NCBI GenBank assembly: GCA_024803745.1 | Contig: JANJXV010000013.1 | Span: 54,964,501 to 55,028,500 of the forward strand | Source of the DNA: Megascapheus bottae | Taxonomy: Eukaryota; Chordata; Mammalia; Rodentia; Geomyidae | Direction: 5' to 3' | Length of the DNA stretch: 64,000 bases | In this document: positions 32,131 through 42,966 of the stretch, one piece after another | Numbering within the stretch: position 1 is the first letter of the stretch | How the letters are laid out: every line of letters begins with the position of its first letter | Notes under the pieces: model-generated | Told to the model about the DNA's origin: nothing | What the model saw: the letters and a program-made list of their open reading frames with translations, nothing else | Databases searched by the model: none | Position numbers and translations under genes: made by a program

Positions 32131-33085
32131 TACAAGGGTTGTTAATGGCCAGATAGCAAGTATCTGAGGGTGTGGGCCAGGCGGGCGTGCACCTCAGCTT
32201 CTAACCTTGCCTTTGTAGTGCAAAGGCAGCCACTGAAGAGAAAGTAAATGGGTGGGTATGGCTGTGTTCCAGTAAAACTATTTATACAAATAAGCAGCCA
32301 GTGAAATTTGGCCTAACCACCTGGTGCGCTAGCATACCAGCCAACTTCGGGGCTGCTGCTCCTTAAAAAGCAGAGAGGAATGATTCCATGCATTTGCTCA
32401 AGACTTCTTCTGTCCACCCAGTCTCCCGCCTTGGAATGGACACCACGGCAGACCCGGTGCTCGGCTCCATGGCACCTTTCCTCCTGTCCACCGTCCCATC
32501 CATCCCCTCCCCGCCCCGCCCCGCCTCACATCAGCACTCCCCAAGTAGGGAGGGCCCGGTAGTGTTATATGATTAGTTAGGACCTGAAGCCAAGTGGAAA
32601 GGAAAACTTCCTGCCACAGCTTTCAAAAGAGGGCCACCTGCTCCCTATATCTCTCCCTCTCCACTGACCACCACGCTGGACCTCGAAAGGTGAAAGGCCA
32701 CACATGAGCTGCCCTTGGATCCTGGAAGGCTTGGCATTGTCTCATTTTTCTAGGCTCCTTCGTTGGTTTCCTGTCCTGTTCTAAATAGGTAGGTCCTCTT
32801 ACTGGAGCTGGGACCTCCTCCCCTTCCCCCCACCGGCCCCGCCAGCAGGACCCAGCAGACTCACCAGAGACAATTGCTTAGCACATGCTTGCAGGTTAGG
32901 TCTTCTTCCCTTTTGGGGAGCTGTGGGCTTGGCACTGCGTGCTTGCCAGGTAAGCTCTGGCTTGGCAGCAGAGAGCAGCTTGGCGGGGCATTCGCAGGCC
33001 ATGGCATGGTTCGTGGAACATGGAGATGAAGGTAGCCGCTCCAGCTGGGGGACAGATGCATTCCTCAGAGAGTTTATCTTAGAGA
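32131..33085. other. C11orf24 intron 1, unique
   Basis: No recognisable element. A C-rich stretch is at 32,495-32,530. Confidence 0.4.
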
Positions 33086-33089
33086 CAAA

Positions 33090-33260
33090 GTCCATGAGAT
33101 ACCCATCTCCAACTAACCAACAAAAAGCTAGACATGGAACTGTGGCTCAGGGAGTAGAGTGCTAGCTTTGTGCAGGAAAGCTCAGGGACAGTGCCCAGGC
33201 CCCGAATTCAAGCCCCAGGATTGCTCTCTGCCCTCCCCTCAGGGAAAAAAAAAAAAAAGC
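33090..33260 (+). mobile_element. B1-ID right half with A tail
   Basis: CATCTCCAACTAACCAAC, then GTGGCTCAGGGAGTAGAGTG and GAATTCAAGCCCCAGGATTG. An A-rich tail ends near 33,259. Confidence 0.75.
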
Positions 33261-33369
33261 ACATTAGCTCATTATACTGGGAAAATGACAACATGTATCA
33301 AAAGCTTTCAATGTCAGAACTTCTGATGTAGCAATTTCTATACAGGAGTTCACCTACAGAGGCAACCAG

Positions 33370-33575
33370 GACAGAAGTGGCCCAGTGGTAGAGTGCTCAC
33401 CTAGCATGCACGAAGCCCTAGGTTCAAGTCCCCAGAACCACATACACAGAAAAAGCGGGAACTGGCGTTGTGGTTCAAGTGGCAGAGTGCTAGCCTTGAG
33501 CAAAATGTGTCTAAGGACAGTGCCCAGGCCCTGAGTTCAAGCCCCAGAGCTGGCAAAAAGTAAAAAGCAAAAACA
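33370..33575 (+). mobile_element. ID-ID dimer SINE
   Basis: The first bases of the left half are degraded; otherwise complete. Confidence 0.85.
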
Positions 33576-33828
33576 AAATAAAAATAAAGAGGCAACCAGA
33601 TAAATGTAAAAAAGTGGGGGAACTGGGTATTCATGATGGTGTTATGTATAACAAAACTCTGGAATGGTTCTGTAAAGTGTTATCCCATATAACTCCATTC
33701 ACATATACAGCATATATAAATGCACATGTACATATATACTACATGTACTTCTGCTTACTGACACAGGAAGACACAGCACACATCATTAACTGACAAAGGC
33801 ACAATGCACAACAGCATGTATACCAATA

Positions 33829-34026
33829 TTTTTTTTTTGGCCAGTCCTGGGCTTGAGCTCAGGGCCTGAGCACTGTCCTTGGACTTTCTCAAGGCTAGAG
33901 CTCTACCACTTGAGCCTCAGCACCACTTCTGGCTTTTTTCTGTGTATGTGGTACCAAGGAATCGAACCCCGGTCTTCATGCATGCTAGGCAAGCACTTTA
34001 ACCACTAGGCCAAACTCCTGGCCCCC
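33829..34026 (-). mobile_element. ID-ID dimer SINE
   Basis: Complete, well-preserved reverse dimer. Confidence 0.95.
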
Positions 34027-34074
34027 CATATTTTTGTTTTAAAAGATGTTAAAGGGTCTCAAGGTTTCTCTAGC

Positions 34075-34275
34075 TGGGTGGGTGCTGGTGCTTCATGTCT
34101 GTAATCCTATCTACTCAAGAGACTGAACTCTGAGGATTGTTGTTCAAAGTAAGCCTAGGCAAACAAATCTGTGATACTCATTTCCAATTAATTAGCAAAA
34201 CCTGACTGGTGGTAGGGTACCAGCCATGAGCAGCAAAACTTGAGCAAGAGTTCAAGCCCTGGTACCAGCCAATTA
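34075..34275 (+). mobile_element. B1-ID composite SINE, diverged
   Basis: CATGTCTGTAATCCTATCTA and GAGTTCAAGCCCTGGTACC, with a deletion in the right half. Confidence 0.7.
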
Positions 34276-34396
34276 TCCTTAGGGAAAAAGATTTTCAACT
34301 TAGTAAATCTTCATTATTATTATTGGTAGTAGTATTACAATCATGTATCAATTCTTGAAAACATTCCTGAAAAATTCCAATGAAAGGAAACAGCTT

Positions 34397-34620
34397 GGGC
34401 ACTGGTAGCAGGAGGTCAAGATCTGTGGATGAAGTTTCCAAGACAGCCCCAACAGGAAAGTTCTTGAGACTCTAATTTCTAATTAAGCATCAAAAAAAGC
34501 TGGAAGTGGGACTGTGGCTCAAGTGATAGAGTATGAGCCTTGAGCAAGAAAGGGTAGGGCCAGAGCCCAGGCTTTGAGTCCAAGCCCCACGACCAGCACA
34601 GAAAAAGAAAGAAGAGAAAG
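34397..34620 (+). mobile_element. B1-ID composite SINE
   Basis: The left end is degraded. The right half is intact (GGGACTGTGGCTCAAGTG) and the tail is GAAAG-rich. Confidence 0.75.
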
Positions 34621-34729
34621 GAAAGGAAGTGATTTTCTTTCCAAACTCTAAGCTAGTTGGCAGAATGACATGGGTAATCCCACTGAAATACTAGCACATG
34701 GAGATTTGATTAATTCTGAGAGGCCACAT

Positions 34730-34795
34730 GACTTACAGATTAGGAAACTCAGTTTCAAGGAGGTAACTGGAACTTCAGAGGAAGCCAGGACTACT
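34730..34795 (-). mobile_element. MIR-like core
   Basis: CAGATTAGGAAACTCAGTTTC resembles the reverse of the MIR core. Short and weak. Confidence 0.35.
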
Positions 34796-34826
34796 GCTGT
34801 GATGCAAAGATATTAAATAGTGCAAG

Positions 34827-35030
34827 GGTCCGGGAGTTTGGCCTAGTGGTAGAGTGCTTGCCTAGCATGCATGAAGACCCGGGTTCAATTCCTCGGTCCC
34901 ACATACATAGAAAAAAGCCAGAAGTGGTGCTGAGGCTCAAGAGCTAGAGCTCTAGCCTTGAGAAAGTCCAAGGACAGTGATCAGGCCCTGAGCTCCAGCC
35001 TAGCACTGGCAAAAATAAATAAATAGTGCA
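34827..35030 (+). mobile_element. ID-ID dimer SINE
   Basis: Complete dimer with an AAAT tail. Confidence 0.9.
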
Positions 35031-35725
35031 AATGATTCTCTCCAATGTATGCTTAATGTCAACTCAGAACACTACAGAAACAGCTCACCACTTTCCAGAG
35101 CAAAGATATCAGTAGGGGGTGATGCTCAGGACTCAGTGAACCTGCTACCCAAAATGAATGTGCAAGCATGCACACATATGTACAATGTCACATTCCTGCA
35201 CAGCCATACATGTTGTCACACATGTATGCATCCATGCACGTATCTATGGGAAATCATGCACACAAAGGGGAGCATGCACAGACATACTGCATCTCCACAA
35301 GGCTGTCTCTTAAAAGTGTCCCACGAAACTTGTGCTGGGAGCCACCCCATCCACTCCCTGCCAGTGGGGTTGGTGTCACTCCCACAGAAGCAGGAACTGG
35401 CCACTACAGAGTTCCAGAACAGGTCCTGTTGTACGATGACTTCATCTCCATGGTATGGTCCTGATTCCACTTTCCAAAAGCATTTTCTGAATGTCGAGAT
35501 CATGTGTGGGGTTTCACAGTAATCTTTACATGCTGACTTATAATGGGCAAAGCATTAGCACAATTTAAAAGTAAGTTTCAGTGAGCCTTAAGTGAGATTC
35601 TAGCCCTCAGTGTGCTTCTTATTACATCAGAGATCAGAGCTAATGGAAAGGTGGGAGGTCCTGCAAGGAACCTCACTGAGCCAGGCAACAATCCTCAAGA
35701 AAGAAAGACGCTTGCAGACAGAGAG
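35031..35725. other. C11orf24 intron 1, unique
   Basis: No exon supported. An ACA/CAT-rich stretch occurs at 35,163-35,260. Confidence 0.4.
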
Positions 35726-35925
35726 CTGTATGGCTCATGCCTATAATCCTAGCTATTCAGGAGGCTGAGACCTGAGGACTGCAGTTTGAAGCCAGCCTGG
35801 GCACACAAATCCAAGAGACTATTATCTCTAACCAGCAAAAACCTGGAAGTGTAGCTCAAGGGTTAGAATGCTAGCTTTGTGTTAAAAAGCCAAGCATGAA
35901 GCTAAGAGTTCAAGCCCCCATAATC
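35726..35925 (+). mobile_element. B1-ID composite SINE
   Basis: GCTCATGCCTATAATCCTAG and GAAGTGTAGCTCAAGGGTTA halves. The tail leads into a CACCC repeat. Confidence 0.8.
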
Positions 35926-35975
35926 ACACACACTCACCCACCCACCCACCCACCCACACACTCACATACACACTC
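35924..35975. repeat. (CACC/CACA)n microsatellite
   Basis: CCCACCCACCCACC followed by CACA units at a SINE 3' end. Confidence 0.9.
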
Positions 35976-36690
35976 CCAGACTGTGCTTATGAGGGTCAAC
36001 TTCATATCCTTTCCTGGTCTACAACCTTGGGATGGCTCCCAATCCTTTTTATCTCTTGTATTCCCAACCTTAAGTATGACTGTTAGCTCTTTTTAACTGT
36101 TGAATATAAGTTCTATGAAGTGGGTCTCCAAATTGGCTAATTGTTCTGTTCTAGTATAATGCAGATCTTGAACAAGTAATTCCCAGTCTTAGTAAAGACT
36201 AAGACCTACTAATCTGAGACCTACTGCTCAGTAGGAACGTATTACCCATCCCTAGTCCATGCTGGAGAAGCTATACACACAAATGAAGCAGGGACTGGGA
36301 AAGCTAGTCCTTCAAACAGCTAATTCTGACGTGTCACCTGGCTGAACTTTGGTAGAAGCCCAAAGAACAAGAGACAAATTGCCTTTGTATGCACAGCCAC
36401 TGCCCTGTGGTCTGTGTGGCAGATTGAAATCTGGAATGGAAGATATCATCGTCTTAATTGCATGCTAGCTTCCAGGTTTCTGGAAGGTGCTAAGGTCTAG
36501 TTTCTGCTGGCAATGCCAGAAGACTTGCCATGCTTTGTCCACTCGACAGGCCCAGGGTATAAATGAAAAACTTTCATTTTTAAACACTCTGCTCATTGAT
36601 TTCTGATACAATTTCAAAGCTGCTTCTTCCAAGGGCGTAAAATAACGGGCACGTTGTTCATGTCAGATTTCTAAGCACAGGGCTTCTTCT
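35976..36690. other. C11orf24 intron 1, unique
   Basis: AT-rich sequence leading to the CpG island. No element recognised. Confidence 0.4.
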
Positions 36691-37084
36691 GGTGGACGCG
36701 GTCCCTGTCAGCCTGACGGCGCGGCACACGCGCCCGGCAGCCACGCGGGGAAGGCTGCCGACGGAGATGCGGTGGGACTCGGTCCAGGGTTCGGGTGGAG
36801 GGGGTCTGGTGTGGGGCGCAGGCCCGGTCCGCGTCGGCGCCGGCCCCGGGGCGCTGCCCGACCCCACTCTCCCGGGATGACCTGCCCTCTCGGCCCGGGG
36901 CGCTGCCAGGATCCTCCGGAGCCGCCCTCCTCCTCCCCACCGCATCCCCGCCGTCCGCACGGCGCCCCCTCCCCGGGACGCGCGCCCCATTCATCCGCCC
37001 CTGCCCTCGCCGATCTCCCCCCGACCCCAGCGGGCTCCGGCCACCTCAGCAACCACTTCCCCGACGGCAACGCGAGCCCCTTAC

Positions 37085-37205
37085 CCGCGGCGGCCCAGCC
37101 CTCGACCCTGGGGCCGAGCCGGGACGTGGCCGGGACCTGGACGTGGCAGGCAGCAAAGCCGCGACAGCGGACCGCGGCTCCGGCACCAGCCCCGCCCGGG
37201 CAGCC
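37085..37205 (-). other. C11orf24: Probable C11orf24 exon 1 (5'UTR)
   Basis: The right boundary is approximate. The left boundary is a good minus-strand donor, CGG|GTAAGG, with the exon ending at 37,085. The ETS-CRE composite lies just upstream. The exon is placed by position and splice signal only, and further 5'UTR exons in intron 1 are possible. Confidence 0.5.
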
Positions 37206-37220
37206 CCGGAAGTGACGTCA
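37206..37220 (+). promoter_or_regulatory. ETS-CRE composite site
   Basis: CCGGAAGTGACGTCA: an ETS core overlapping a palindromic CRE, the strongest core-promoter motif in this island. Confidence 0.7.
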
Positions 37221-37681
37221 GGACCGGACAGGGCCCCGCCCCGCCGCGGTGCCGGGCGCCGCCGGAGGCGAGCCGGAAGCTGGGCGTGGCTGAGCCAGGC
37301 CCCGCCCACCAGGAGCCGGAACCCCGGCGGCGGCCGGAAGCGCTGTCTTCGGGGGTCTCTGGAGGAAGCGGCCGGTCCTGGGCTGCGCCGCCGGTGGTGA
37401 CCGGGTGCCTGCAGTCCAGCCTCGTCGGTTCGGACGGCGCGGGGTGGCCTGGCAGGGACGTCGTGTGCGGACAAGTTCCCTGCTCTGTGGTAACTCCCCG
37501 ATGAGGCCGAGCTCGCTCGCCCGGCGCCCGGGTCCCCTTCCCAGCCGAGGCCCCGGCCTACCCTCTGGGGAAGGCGGTGTCGGTGACGGTCGGTGTCCCC
37601 GACAGAGCAAAGGCGTCATTTCCACGGCAGAAACGGGAAAGACTGTCTTCCTTCTGTGGAGGAGGGGCCGCTTGACCCTCT

Positions 37682-37735
37682 GTTGTTGCTCATTTGAGAC
37701 CAAATCTCCCTGTGTAGCCCAGGCTGGTCTCAAAC
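37682..37735 (-). mobile_element. B1/7SL-like fragment
   Basis: TCTCCCTGTGTAGCCCAGGCTGG is the reverse of a classical B1 core. No ID half. Confidence 0.7.
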
Positions 37736-37836
37736 GTAAGATCTCTTTCCTGCCCGCCCTCCCCCCTCCCCCTCCCCCCTGCCACCTCCCCCTCCCTCCC
37801 GTCTGCACTACCCACGGGCCCGCCAGCTGCTCTTGT

Positions 37837-37852
37837 CAATAAAGTTTTATTG
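37837..37852. terminator. Palindromic AATAAA on both strands
   Basis: CAATAAAGTTTTATTG is a perfect inverted repeat that offers a poly(A) hexamer in each direction, with TG-rich sequence on the right. Function is inferred only. Confidence 0.35.
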
Positions 37853-38168
37853 ATGCATTTGATGCATGCTGCTTCTGTAAATTATGTCTGTTGCTGCTCC
37901 GGGTAACAGGGTAGGGTAGAGTTCTTACAGCAAGAACTACACGGATCGCAAAGCCTAAAAGATTTATTCCCCAACTTTCCGGGAAAGGACCACTGATGCC
38001 AAGTCTAGAGTGGAGCCAGCGTGCGGATTTCAGACCATGGCAGAAAAACCTAGTTAGAATGGTTCATCAGAGAGGGAAATTCAATTCCCTGTCTCAGAAA
38101 CGAACACTTGTAAACGAAGAAGTTATGGATGAGGCTAAACAAAAGTAAAGACGTGGGGGAGGGGGAGG
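37853..38168. other. Intergenic unique sequence
   Basis: Ends in a GGGGGA run at 38,155-38,170. No gene seen. Confidence 0.4.
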
Positions 38169-38328
38169 GGGCGGGAGTTTGGCCTTGTGGGAGAGTGCGT
38201 GCCTCCGATTCCTCAGTACCATATACATAGAAGAAGCCAAAACTGATGCTGTGGCTCAAGTGGTAGCGCTCTAGCCTTAAGAAAGCCCAAGGACAGTGCT
38301 TAGTCCTCAGGACTGGCAAAAATTAAAT
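38169..38328 (+). mobile_element. ID-ID dimer SINE, deleted
   Basis: The CTAGCATG...CGGG part of the left half and part of the right half are missing. Confidence 0.8.
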
Positions 38329-39009
38329 ACAGTTCTATTCTGGCATACAGTGGGTTTGCAAATCTGGAAAATACTGACCCAGTTTAGAAACTTAGCAAGT
38401 ACTCCATAGAGATAGAAACAGGAGTGCGTTGGAAACCAGATATATTGAAATAAAAGGGATGGGTCCCCATACCTGGAATTTCTAGGTCTGCAGGTGAACT
38501 GAGCCATTTAGTATTTCTCAGTTGTCTGATACTGGGAAACTGCTTTGGTAGATTGCTTTTTGGGAATCAGGCAGTTTCACCTATGGCAACTTCCCCAGTG
38601 AGAAAAACCTCTAAGGCCTAGAGCAGAATCTCTACTCTCTGTAGGGCCATTCTAAAGTTATTTAAACTATGTAATGGGAGCTGGTGTCCACTGAGGGTCC
38701 AGCTCTGGAAACTTCACAGCTGCTTGTGTGGAGCACCATGAAGAGTAACAGGCAGGCGAGGAGACAGCGCTACAGCCTGTGTTTCCTTGTGATTATTTTG
38801 AGTGTGTTCTATGCAGAAGTAGCTAGACGTGTCATTTGTTTCTCTCAATTGCTGAATATGATACTATTGAGCGTGAGACCTGGTTAGATACCCCATTTGC
38901 TGGTGAGAGCACTAGAATTACATTTATTGCCCAACTTCCAATTCTAGCTCCTCTCGTTTTTAGCTAAGTGATAAGACAAGAGGCCTAAAGTCAAGACCTC
39001 ACTTTCACA
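38329..39009. other. Intergenic unique sequence
   Basis: No recognisable element. Confidence 0.4.
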
Positions 39010-39207
39010 GTGGCAGTTTGGCCTAGAGGTAGAGTTCTTGCCTAGCACACGTGAAGACTCAGTTTGATTCCTCTATACCACATTCATAGAAAAAAGCTGG
39101 AAGTGGTGCTGTGGCTCTAGTGGCAGAGCACTAGGCCTTGAGGAAGCACAAAGACAGTGCTCAAGTCTCGAGTTCAAGCCCTGGGACTGGCAAAAAAAAA
39201 ACAAAAC
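39010..39207 (+). mobile_element. ID-ID dimer SINE
   Basis: Complete except for the first bases; A9 tail. Confidence 0.85.
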
Positions 39208-39374
39208 TTCATTTTCAGCAAATATTCTTTTAATTATGATAATCCTGTGTATTCAAGTCTCAAATACTTAGCCAATACTGAGCCGTTTCAACTGTCTATT
39301 TGTGCCTTGGCCTTTCTGGGATAATGAAAACTGTATATTTTTACTATGGAGCAGGCTACAGAACTACAAAATAC

Positions 39375-39546
39375 AGGCTGCGAGTGTGGCCTGGTGGTAG
39401 AGTGCTTGCCTAGCATGTAGGAAGCCCTGGGTTCAATTCCTTGCTATCACATACCAGAAGTGGTGCTGTGACTCAAGTGTCAGAGCACTGGTCTTGAGCA
39501 AAACGTGTCCAAGGATAGTGCCTAGTTCCTGATTGGCAAGGAAAAA
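39375..39546 (+). mobile_element. ID-ID dimer SINE
   Basis: The linker A-run is lost and the right half is shortened near the tail. Confidence 0.85.
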
Positions 39547-39649
39547 AGTGTTAACAACTCTTGGAAATATGAATTTTGCCGTATGTCAGGATTGTTTCAA
39601 TACCTTTAACAAAGCAAAACAAATATTCAACTAAAAGAAAGACAAAAAT

Positions 39650-39850
39650 GGGGCCGGGAGTTTGGCCTAGTGGTTAAAGTGCTTGCCTAGCATGCATGAA
39701 GACCCAGGTTCGATTCCTTGGTACCACATACATAGAAAAAAGCCAGAAGTGGTGCTGAGGTTCAAGTGGTAGAGCTCTAGCCTTGAGAAAGTCCAAGGAC
39801 AGTGCTCAGGCCCTGAGCTCAAGCCCAGGACTGGCAAAAAAAAAAAGACA
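39650..39850 (+). mobile_element. ID-ID dimer SINE
   Basis: Complete and well preserved. It carries the GTGGTTAAAGTGC variant shared with copies at 42,766 and 43,226, suggesting one young subfamily. Confidence 0.95.
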
Positions 39851-39872
39851 AAAGTAAAAATAAATAAAGAAG

Positions 39873-40007
39873 ATTGTAACAGTGCTGGATTCCATGCCTA
39901 TAACCCTGACTACTCAGGAGGCTGAGAGCTGAAGATTCAAAATCAGCCTGGGCAGAAAAATCCATGAATCTCTTGTCTCTAGCTAACTAGTAAAAAGCCG
40001 GAAGTGG
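39873..40007 (+). mobile_element. B1-ID SINE, part 1 (interrupted by LTR)
   Basis: The B1 half and the beginning of the ID half run up to GCCGGAAGTGG. The element resumes at 40,527. Confidence 0.85.
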
Positions 40008-40522
40008 TGTAATGCCCAAGTCCCAGGACGACCACCAAGAGACCACTGAGTCAGACGATCCTGAAATGCAAAAGCAAGGCTTTATTCAGGCTGGCTAGCT
40101 CGGGCTTCCCCACACAGCAGAGCCTAGCAGGAAGCCATGAACAGAATTTCAGGGCTTTTAAAGGCAAAGACTACAGATTTACATCAACACAGCAATCAGC
40201 TCTTGGAGTGAGATAAGGTAGGGGTTAGGGACACTTCAGGGCAGTAGAGTCCTAATTAACTGTTTGAGGGTAGTTTTATGGCTTTAGAAAAATAATGCCA
40301 TCCCTTGAATTTACACGAGTTCTGCTTTAGAAAACAAATGCCATCCCATGTATTTACACGAGTTCTGGTTAATTTTAACAGATAGGTCAGTTCCTGGGAC
40401 TTAATGGCACCACAATTCTGTTTCTTTAATTTATGTGCACTTTTGGGTCACTCACAGTTTATATAAACAACAAGACAGTTATTGCTTCAGAATAGGGGTG
40501 CTTTTTTTTTTTTAGCTCTTCA
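40008..40522 (-). mobile_element. Solo retroviral LTR (ERV1-like)
   Basis: A 515-bp element with TG...CA ends and a 4-bp target duplication, GTGG (40,004-40,007 and 40,523-40,526). Reading on the minus strand, U3 holds a poly-A stretch near its 5' end and a 43-bp direct repeat (40,281-40,366). Next comes a TATA-like TTTAAAAG near 40,160, then AATAAA at 40,086-40,081, then a short U5 ending in TTACA. No internal viral sequence is attached, so this is a solo LTR formed by recombination. A 4-bp duplication is typical of gammaretrovirus-like (ERV1) elements. The family name is not known. Confidence 0.85.
40281..40366. repeat. 43-bp tandem repeat in LTR U3
   Basis: Two adjacent copies, 40,281-40,323 and 40,324-40,366, share TTTACACGAGTTCT and ATGCCATCCC and differ at only a few positions. 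Confidence 0.9.
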
Positions 40523-40526
40523 GTGG

Positions 40527-40610
40527 AGACATGGCTTAGTGGTAGAGTGCTATCTTTGAACAGAAAAAGCCTAATGAGAGCCCCAGCCTGAGTTTAAGCT
40601 CCAGTACCTG

Positions 40611-40612
<2 letters not shown>
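40527..40612 (+). mobile_element. B1-ID SINE, part 2
   Basis: Resumes with AGACATGGCTTAGTGGTAGAGTG and ends near AAGCTCCAGTACC. The tail is a CA repeat. Confidence 0.8.

Positions 40613-40614
<2 letters not shown>

Positions 40615-40651
<37 letters not shown>
40615..40651. repeat. (CA)n microsatellite
   Basis: About 18 CA units at the SINE tail. Confidence 0.95.
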
Positions 40652-40653
<2 letters not shown>

Positions 40654-40796
40654 TTACAATGGTTGTTATGTGTATGCATTTGTATAATTGTGTAAGTAGA
40701 GCTTAAAATAAACTATACCCCCCAAAAGTTGACTTTTGAAAAGAAAACAAAGAGGGTCATTTTTGTATACATTGATTGCTAAGTTTTCTCAGTCAT

Positions 40797-40955
40797 GGCT
40801 GAGGATCTACCACTTGAGCTTCACCTCCACTTCTGCCTTTTTGCTAGAGATAAGAGTGTCATAGACTTCCCTGCCCTGGATGGCTTTGAACTACAATCCT
40901 TAGCTCTCAGCCTCCTGAGTAGCTGGAATTACAGGCGTGAGCCACCAGGGGGCGA
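40797..40955 (-). mobile_element. B1-ID composite SINE, partial
   Basis: The tail end is missing. CTACCACTTGAGC and AGCTGGAATTACAGGCGTGA are visible. Confidence 0.8.
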
Positions 40956-41080
40956 GGGCAGCTTGGTATTGTTTTAAAAGTTTTTACTAAGGTTGTGTCT
41001 TCCTGTTTTGCCGATATCCTGGGTCTTCAGATTTTGAATGATATTTTTTGGATCTATAGTAGGTACTTAGAAACTTTTTT

Positions 41081-41308
41081 TCCTTCCTATCACAGTTCTA
41101 AGGCTTGAATTTGGGGCCTGGGGGCTGTCCCTGGGCTTTTTGCTCAAGGCAGGCACTCACTCTACCACTTGAACCACAGCTCTACTCTGGCTTTTTGGTT
41201 ATGGAGAAAAAGTCACACAGACTTCCCTGGCTGGTCTTGAACTGCAATGCTTAGATCTCAGCCTCCTGAGTAGTTAAGATTATAAGCGTGAGTTACCAGC
41301 CCCCAGCT
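41081..41308 (-). mobile_element. B1-ID composite SINE
   Basis: Full reverse copy from CAGTTCTAAGGCTTG to GATTATAAGCGTGAGTTACC. Confidence 0.8.
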
Positions 41309-41513
41309 GGGCTTAGGTACTGCCCTTGAGCTTCTTTACTCAAGGCTAGAACTTTACCATTTGAGCCACAATACCACTTCCAGCCTTTTTTTTAGTAGTT
41401 TATTAGAGAGGAAAGTCTCATGAATGTTCCTGCCTGGGCTGGCTTCAAACTGCCATCCTCGGACTTCAGCCTCCTGAGTAGCTAGGATTAGAGGTATCAG
41501 CCAGCAGTGGCAA
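41309..41513 (-). mobile_element. B1-ID composite SINE
   Basis: Directly abuts the previous copy in the same orientation. Confidence 0.8.
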
Positions 41514-41753
41514 GCTCCATCTTCTTAAAAAATTTTTTCAGAAGCTGTTTTTGCTAAATGCAGTGACTCTTCCCTTGGTCCCACACATGTTTAAAGGCTA
41601 AATGAGAGACTTCCATCAACTCTGCCCCCATTTTGTATGTGTCCTTTGCTCTGAGCTGTTCTGTCCTGAGGTCACCTGAATTCCAGGTACAAAGGGCTGA
41701 GAGATAAATATCTTATGACTAAGTGAAAACCACCCTGTCTCAAGGAACTAGCA

Positions 41754-41830
41754 CTTTCTCTCTCCCTCTCCCTCTCCCCCCGCCTTCCCTCCGTCCTCCC
41801 CTCCCCCCCATTCCCTTTTCTCTCTCTCTT
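41754..41830. repeat. CT-rich microsatellite
   Basis: CTCTCTCCCTCT and related units, next to the tail side of a minus-strand SINE. Confidence 0.9.
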
Positions 41831-42018
41831 GCCAGTTCTGGGGCTTGAACTCAGGGCCTGATCTTTGTTCCTGAGCTTCATGTACTCAAGGCTAACTGTG
41901 TCACTTGAGCAACAGCACCATTCCGGCCTTTTCTGTTTATGTGATATTCAGGAATCAAGCCCAGGGCTTCATGCATACTAGGCAACTAGTTTACCACTAA
42001 GCTACCTTCCCTGCCTGG
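41831..42018 (-). mobile_element. ID-ID dimer SINE
   Basis: Reverse dimer, moderately diverged. The poly-T is replaced by the CT repeat. Confidence 0.85.
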
Positions 42019-42567
42019 AGCTAGCACATTCTTATCTTGAGCCAGTCACAACCTAATGATTTTGAGTCTGATCAGTTGAGTCACAGTTATGGTCTCTTTG
42101 GCACCCACCTACTTTCCAACCTTAAATTCATATCTAACCCAGAAGATGGACAAAACTGCTTGCTCTTTCTACCTGGGATACACATACATTTCCTTTCTCT
42201 GCCCCACCTTCTACCCCCCACCACTCCCAGTGTAGAGTTTTAACTAGTATGTGCTTTAGTTTATCTTCAGACTTTGCTTGGACTTCCTTGGCCAGCTTAT
42301 CATGAGCTATGCAGCAGGTGGAGGTGGAGAGAAGGGACTTTAGGTGCAGTGACACAGACACCTGGCTTCCACAGCTCCCCACAGAGTGTCTCCTTCTGCA
42401 GCAGCAGCTGCTTCCCAGCTCACTGCTGCCCTTTGTAGACAAAGTCAATGGGTTGAAGAACACAAGAGAGAAGATTCGGGGTGCAAGAAGGCAAACTAGG
42501 GACACAGGGACTTGGAGGCTGAGCCAGGGCTCTTGGCAGAAATTGCTATTTAAAAAGATTGCTTTAG

Positions 42568-42763
42568 AGGGCAGGAAGTTGATCTAGTGGTAGAATTCTT
42601 GCCTGGCATGTATGAAAACCCAGGTTCAATTCCTTGGTAGCACGTACATAGAAAAAGCCAGAAGTGGTGCTGTGGCTCCAGTGGTAGAGCGCTAGCCTTG
42701 AGAAAGTCCAAGGACAATGCTCAGGCCCTGAGTGCAAGCCCAAGACTGGCAAAAAAAAAAATG
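42568..42763 (+). mobile_element. ID-ID dimer SINE
   Basis: Complete dimer, followed at once by another. Confidence 0.9.
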
Positions 42764-42765
42764 AG

Positions 42766-42966
42766 GGCTGGGAGTTTGGCCTAGTGGTTAAAGTTCTTGC
42801 CTAGCATGCATGAAGACCCGGGTTCAATTCCTCGGTACCACATACATAGAAAAAAGCCAGAAATGGTGCTGAGGCTCAAGTGGTAGAGCTCTAGCCTTGA
42901 GAAAGTCCAAGGACAGTGCTTAGGCCCTGAGCTCAAGCCCAGGACTGGCAAAAAAAAAAAAAAAAG
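42766..42966 (+). mobile_element. ID-ID dimer SINE
   Basis: Complete, with the GTGGTTAAAGT variant and A16 tail; likely young. Confidence 0.95.

Larger units (their letters stand above)
36690..37590 (-). promoter_or_regulatory. C11orf24: CpG-island promoter of C11orf24
   Basis: This is a TATA-less CpG island at the 5' end of the minus-strand gene. ETS-type CCGGAAG motifs occur at 37,206, about 37,272 and about 37,333. The first is fused to a full CRE (TGACGTCA, 37,213-37,220). GC boxes such as CCCCGCCC occur at 37,233 and near 37,301. ETS/CRE architecture is usual for broadly expressed genes. The exact start site is inferred to lie near 37.2 kb. Confidence 0.7.
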
